A stretch of 34,508 nucleotides of DNA from Rickettsiales bacterium (GTDB lineage: Bacteria > Pseudomonadota > Alphaproteobacteria > Rickettsiales > JABSSG01): positions 1 to 34,508 of the forward strand of contig JAGVLN010000005.1 in assembly GCA_020049805.1 (NCBI GenBank), in the 5' to 3' direction. This document shows positions 32,854 to 34,508 of the stretch, in pieces. Each line of letters opens with the position of its first letter. Position 1 is the first letter of the stretch. The position numbers and the translations under genes were made by a program. The notes under the pieces are model-generated. The model had not been told where the DNA came from and did not search any database. It was given only the letters and a program-made list of their open reading frames with translations.

Positions 32854-33377
32854 TGAGACAGTTTTTTTTAAGTTTAATCTTAGTTATGTTTCTTACCTCT
32901 TGTGGGTTTAAGCCAATGTATGGCTCTGAAGTAGATCATGATCATAACCATGCTTTGGCAGAAATAAAGATTGAAATTTTAAATAGTAAACAATCATATA
33001 AATTACGCAATTATTTAGAAGATGAACTAGATCCTGGTAATGACAGATTAGAGAAACTTTATGATTTATCTATAAATGTTCAAGATGATATTACTGACTT
33101 ACTAGTTCAGCAGGATAGTACTATTACTACCAAGCAGCATAATATTACAGCGCATTATGTTTTGAAAGATATACATAATAAAAAAGTTATTGATCAAGGT
33201 GATGTAAAATTTGCAGTAAGTTTTGACGAGCTTCAATCGGAATACGCGACATATGCTATTGGTGAAAAAACTTATGATAATTCATTAAGAGAATTAGCAA
33301 GTACTATAAAAAAACGTTTAATTATTGCCTTAATTAAATATAAAAGAACGTTAAATTATGAAAATAACCCATCCTAA
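32853..33377 (+). CDS. lptE: LPS-assembly lipoprotein LptE
   Basis: LptE is the outer-membrane lipoprotein that sits inside the LptD barrel and helps place LPS on the cell surface. The 174-aa product has a lipoprotein signal with lipobox 'LTSC' (Cys17), then 'GFKPMYG', the usual start of the mature alphaproteobacterial LptE, and an alternating beta/alpha pattern ending in a Lys/Arg-rich helix. It overlaps the leuS stop by one base and holA by 20 bases, the common leuS-lptE-holA order. It fits with the complete early lipid A pathway at the other end of the window. Confidence 0.9.
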   Translation: MRQFFLSLILVMFLTSCGFKPMYGSEVDHDHNHALAEIKIEILNSKQSYKLRNYLEDELDPGNDRLEKLYDLSINVQDDITDLLVQQDSTITTKQHNITAHYVLKDIHNKKVIDQGDVKFAVSFDELQSEYATYAIGEKTYDNSLRELASTIKKRLIIALIKYKRTLNYENNPS

Positions 33378-34371
33378 TTTAAATTCTAATCTTCACCAAT
33401 TCCAATCGATATTGGTATATGGTAGTGATTATGGGTTAATTTCACAAACATGTGAAGATATCATTGATAAGCTGATTCCAGGTCAGAGAAGTGTTTTTAA
33501 TTTTACGAGTTTACAGTATAGCAATATTATAAAAAATCCAGAATTGTTATATAATGAATTAAATTCACTAAGTTTAACCAAAGAGCAAAAAGTTATTTAT
33601 ATAACTGAAGTAGAAAAATCTTTCCCTGCATGGTTAAAAGAGTTGCTTACTCAAATAAATAAATCAACATTCATTATATTTAAAGCTTTGGAATTACCTC
33701 CTAGTGCTGCTATTAGAAAGTTTTTTGAAACTGAAAAAAATTTGGCAATTATCGCTTGTTACCACGATAGCCATAGCCTTACTGAAAATATTATTAAAAC
33801 TAAGCTTAAACAAATCGGGATATCGATTGATAAACCTATCTTGGATTATTTAGTTATGAATATTAACGCTGATCGTTTGATAACTTTATCAGAATTGGAT
33901 AAATTAATTTTATTTGCTCAAGAAAAGGGTAAAATTACTTTAAATGATATCCAAGAGATAATATGTAAGTCTAGTAATTTATCATTGGATGATTTTTGTT
34001 TTGATATACTTAGAGGGCATAAATCGAATTTTGACTTACAACTTCATCAGCTATTAGATAATAAAATTAATGTAATAACTATCATTCGTACTATTACTCG
34101 TCATTTGCAACAATTACTTAAAGCTAAAAGCATGATTGTTAATAATGTCAATGTGGAACAAGCAATACAAAAACTCTCGCCTCCGGTATTTTTTAAATAT
34201 GTACCGGTATTCACTTATTGTCTTAAACATTTTTCATTAGAGCAGTTACAGCAGTTAATAACAACATTTACAAAATTAGAACTATTATGCAAAACTACAA
34301 ACACTGATCATGCAGTTTTGTTTGAGTATGTGGTCTTAAATCAAATTATGCCAGAATTTAGTTTTTCTTGA
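33358..34371 (+). CDS. holA: DNA polymerase III delta subunit HolA
   Basis: HolA is the wrench of the clamp loader: it opens the beta sliding clamp so it can be loaded on DNA. The 337-aa protein has the delta-family layout: an N-terminal AAA+-like domain beginning 'QSILVYGSDYGLISQTCEDI', the middle 'IIKTKLKQIGISIDKPILDYLV' region, and a helical C-terminal collar domain. There is no Walker A motif, as is normal for delta. It starts inside the end of lptE and is the last gene of the operon before the tRNA. Confidence 0.9.
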   Translation: MKITHPNLNSNLHQFQSILVYGSDYGLISQTCEDIIDKLIPGQRSVFNFTSLQYSNIIKNPELLYNELNSLSLTKEQKVIYITEVEKSFPAWLKELLTQINKSTFIIFKALELPPSAAIRKFFETEKNLAIIACYHDSHSLTENIIKTKLKQIGISIDKPILDYLVMNINADRLITLSELDKLILFAQEKGKITLNDIQEIICKSSNLSLDDFCFDILRGHKSNFDLQLHQLLDNKINVITIIRTITRHLQQLLKAKSMIVNNVNVEQAIQKLSPPVFFKYVPVFTYCLKHFSLEQLQQLITTFTKLELLCKTTNTDHAVLFEYVVLNQIMPEFSFS

Positions 34372-34389
34372 TATTGCTAGATAATCTAC

Positions 34390-34418
34390 GTGACAAATTC
34401 CTTCTATTTATTTATAAA
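34390..34418 (+). promoter_or_regulatory. tRNA-Arg promoter
   Basis: GTGACA (34390-34395), a 17-base spacer and TATAAA (34413-34418) form a near-consensus sigma-70 promoter. The start would be near 34425, a few bases before the mature tRNA, so the tRNA is read on its own and not with holA. Confidence 0.6.
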
Positions 34419-34431
34419 TTATATATGGTAA

Positions 34432-34508
34432 GCAGCCGTAGCTCAGCTGGATAGAGCACAAGATTCCTAATCCTGAGGTCACAGGTTCAAATCCTGTCGG
34501 TTGCACCA
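34432..34508 (+). tRNA. tRNA-Arg (anticodon CCU, decodes AGG)
   Basis: A full cloverleaf can be drawn over 77 bases. The acceptor GCAGCCG (34432-34438) pairs with CGGTTGC, with one G-U. The D arm is GCTC/GAGC, the anticodon loop is TTCCTAA with anticodon CCT, and the T arm is ACAGG/CCTGT with TTCAAAT. The CCA end is encoded and ends at the last base of the window. The anticodon stem CAAGA/TCCTG has one A-C mismatch at the middle pair. Confidence 0.95.

Noticed and set aside
1-34508. CRISPR arrays, insertion sequences, phage or toxin-antitoxin modules
   Set aside because: No regularly spaced direct repeats, transposase or integrase motifs, or typical toxin-antitoxin pairs were seen on either strand.

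Overview
The window comes from an AT-rich alphaproteobacterium, most likely an obligate intracellular member of Rickettsiales that still makes lipopolysaccharide. The evidence is: an LpxI-type (DUF1009) lipid A enzyme, a CckA-type hybrid histidine kinase, a phasin, a DUF3576 protein, a BolA/monothiol glutaredoxin pair, strong A/T codon bias, tight spacing, and an intergenic palindrome resembling the dispersed repeats of Rickettsia genomes. Genus level cannot be decided from the sequence alone.

Layout. Positions 1-12243 (minus strand) form a long cell-envelope cluster. In transcription order it is: a small unknown protein, uppS, cdsA, dxr, rseP, bamA, skp, lpxD, fabZ, lpxA, lpxI, yciB, a membrane-anchored glycosyltransferase and a cut-off DoxX protein. 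It joins isoprenoid and undecaprenyl-phosphate carrier supply, phospholipid precursor supply, lipid A synthesis and outer-membrane protein assembly. After a 370-bp gap holding a terminator and a candidate small RNA come an unrecognised 209-aa protein, dnaJ, dnaK, rlmH, rsfS and nadD, all on the minus strand. From 18042 the plus strand carries bolA, grxD, an ABC ATPase and cckA (interrupted by a frameshift). Then follow a palindromic repeat, an unrecognised Ala-rich 1254-aa protein and two tandem secreted glycosyltransferases. The right end holds a small unknown gene, a Sco1/SenC copper chaperone, a phasin, a DUF3576 protein, leuS (with an in-frame stop near its start), lptE, holA and tRNA-Arg(CCU).

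Most interesting points: (1) leuS reads ATG, seven sense codons, TAA, and then the rest of a normal LeuRS in the same frame; (2) cckA needs a +1 shift in its PAS region; (3) the large unknown protein, with a poly-Ala tract and basic C-terminal tail, follows cckA and has a palindromic TTAA-N7-TTAA (CtrA-type) box over its likely -35, and similar boxes lie before the 209-aa gene and in the 12.4-kb gap; (4) the two secreted TcdA/TcdB-like glycosyltransferases differ at the DXD motif (DVE against DMD); (5) a perfect dyad covers the -35 of the phasin promoter. These calls come from reading the sequence by eye. No database search was run.
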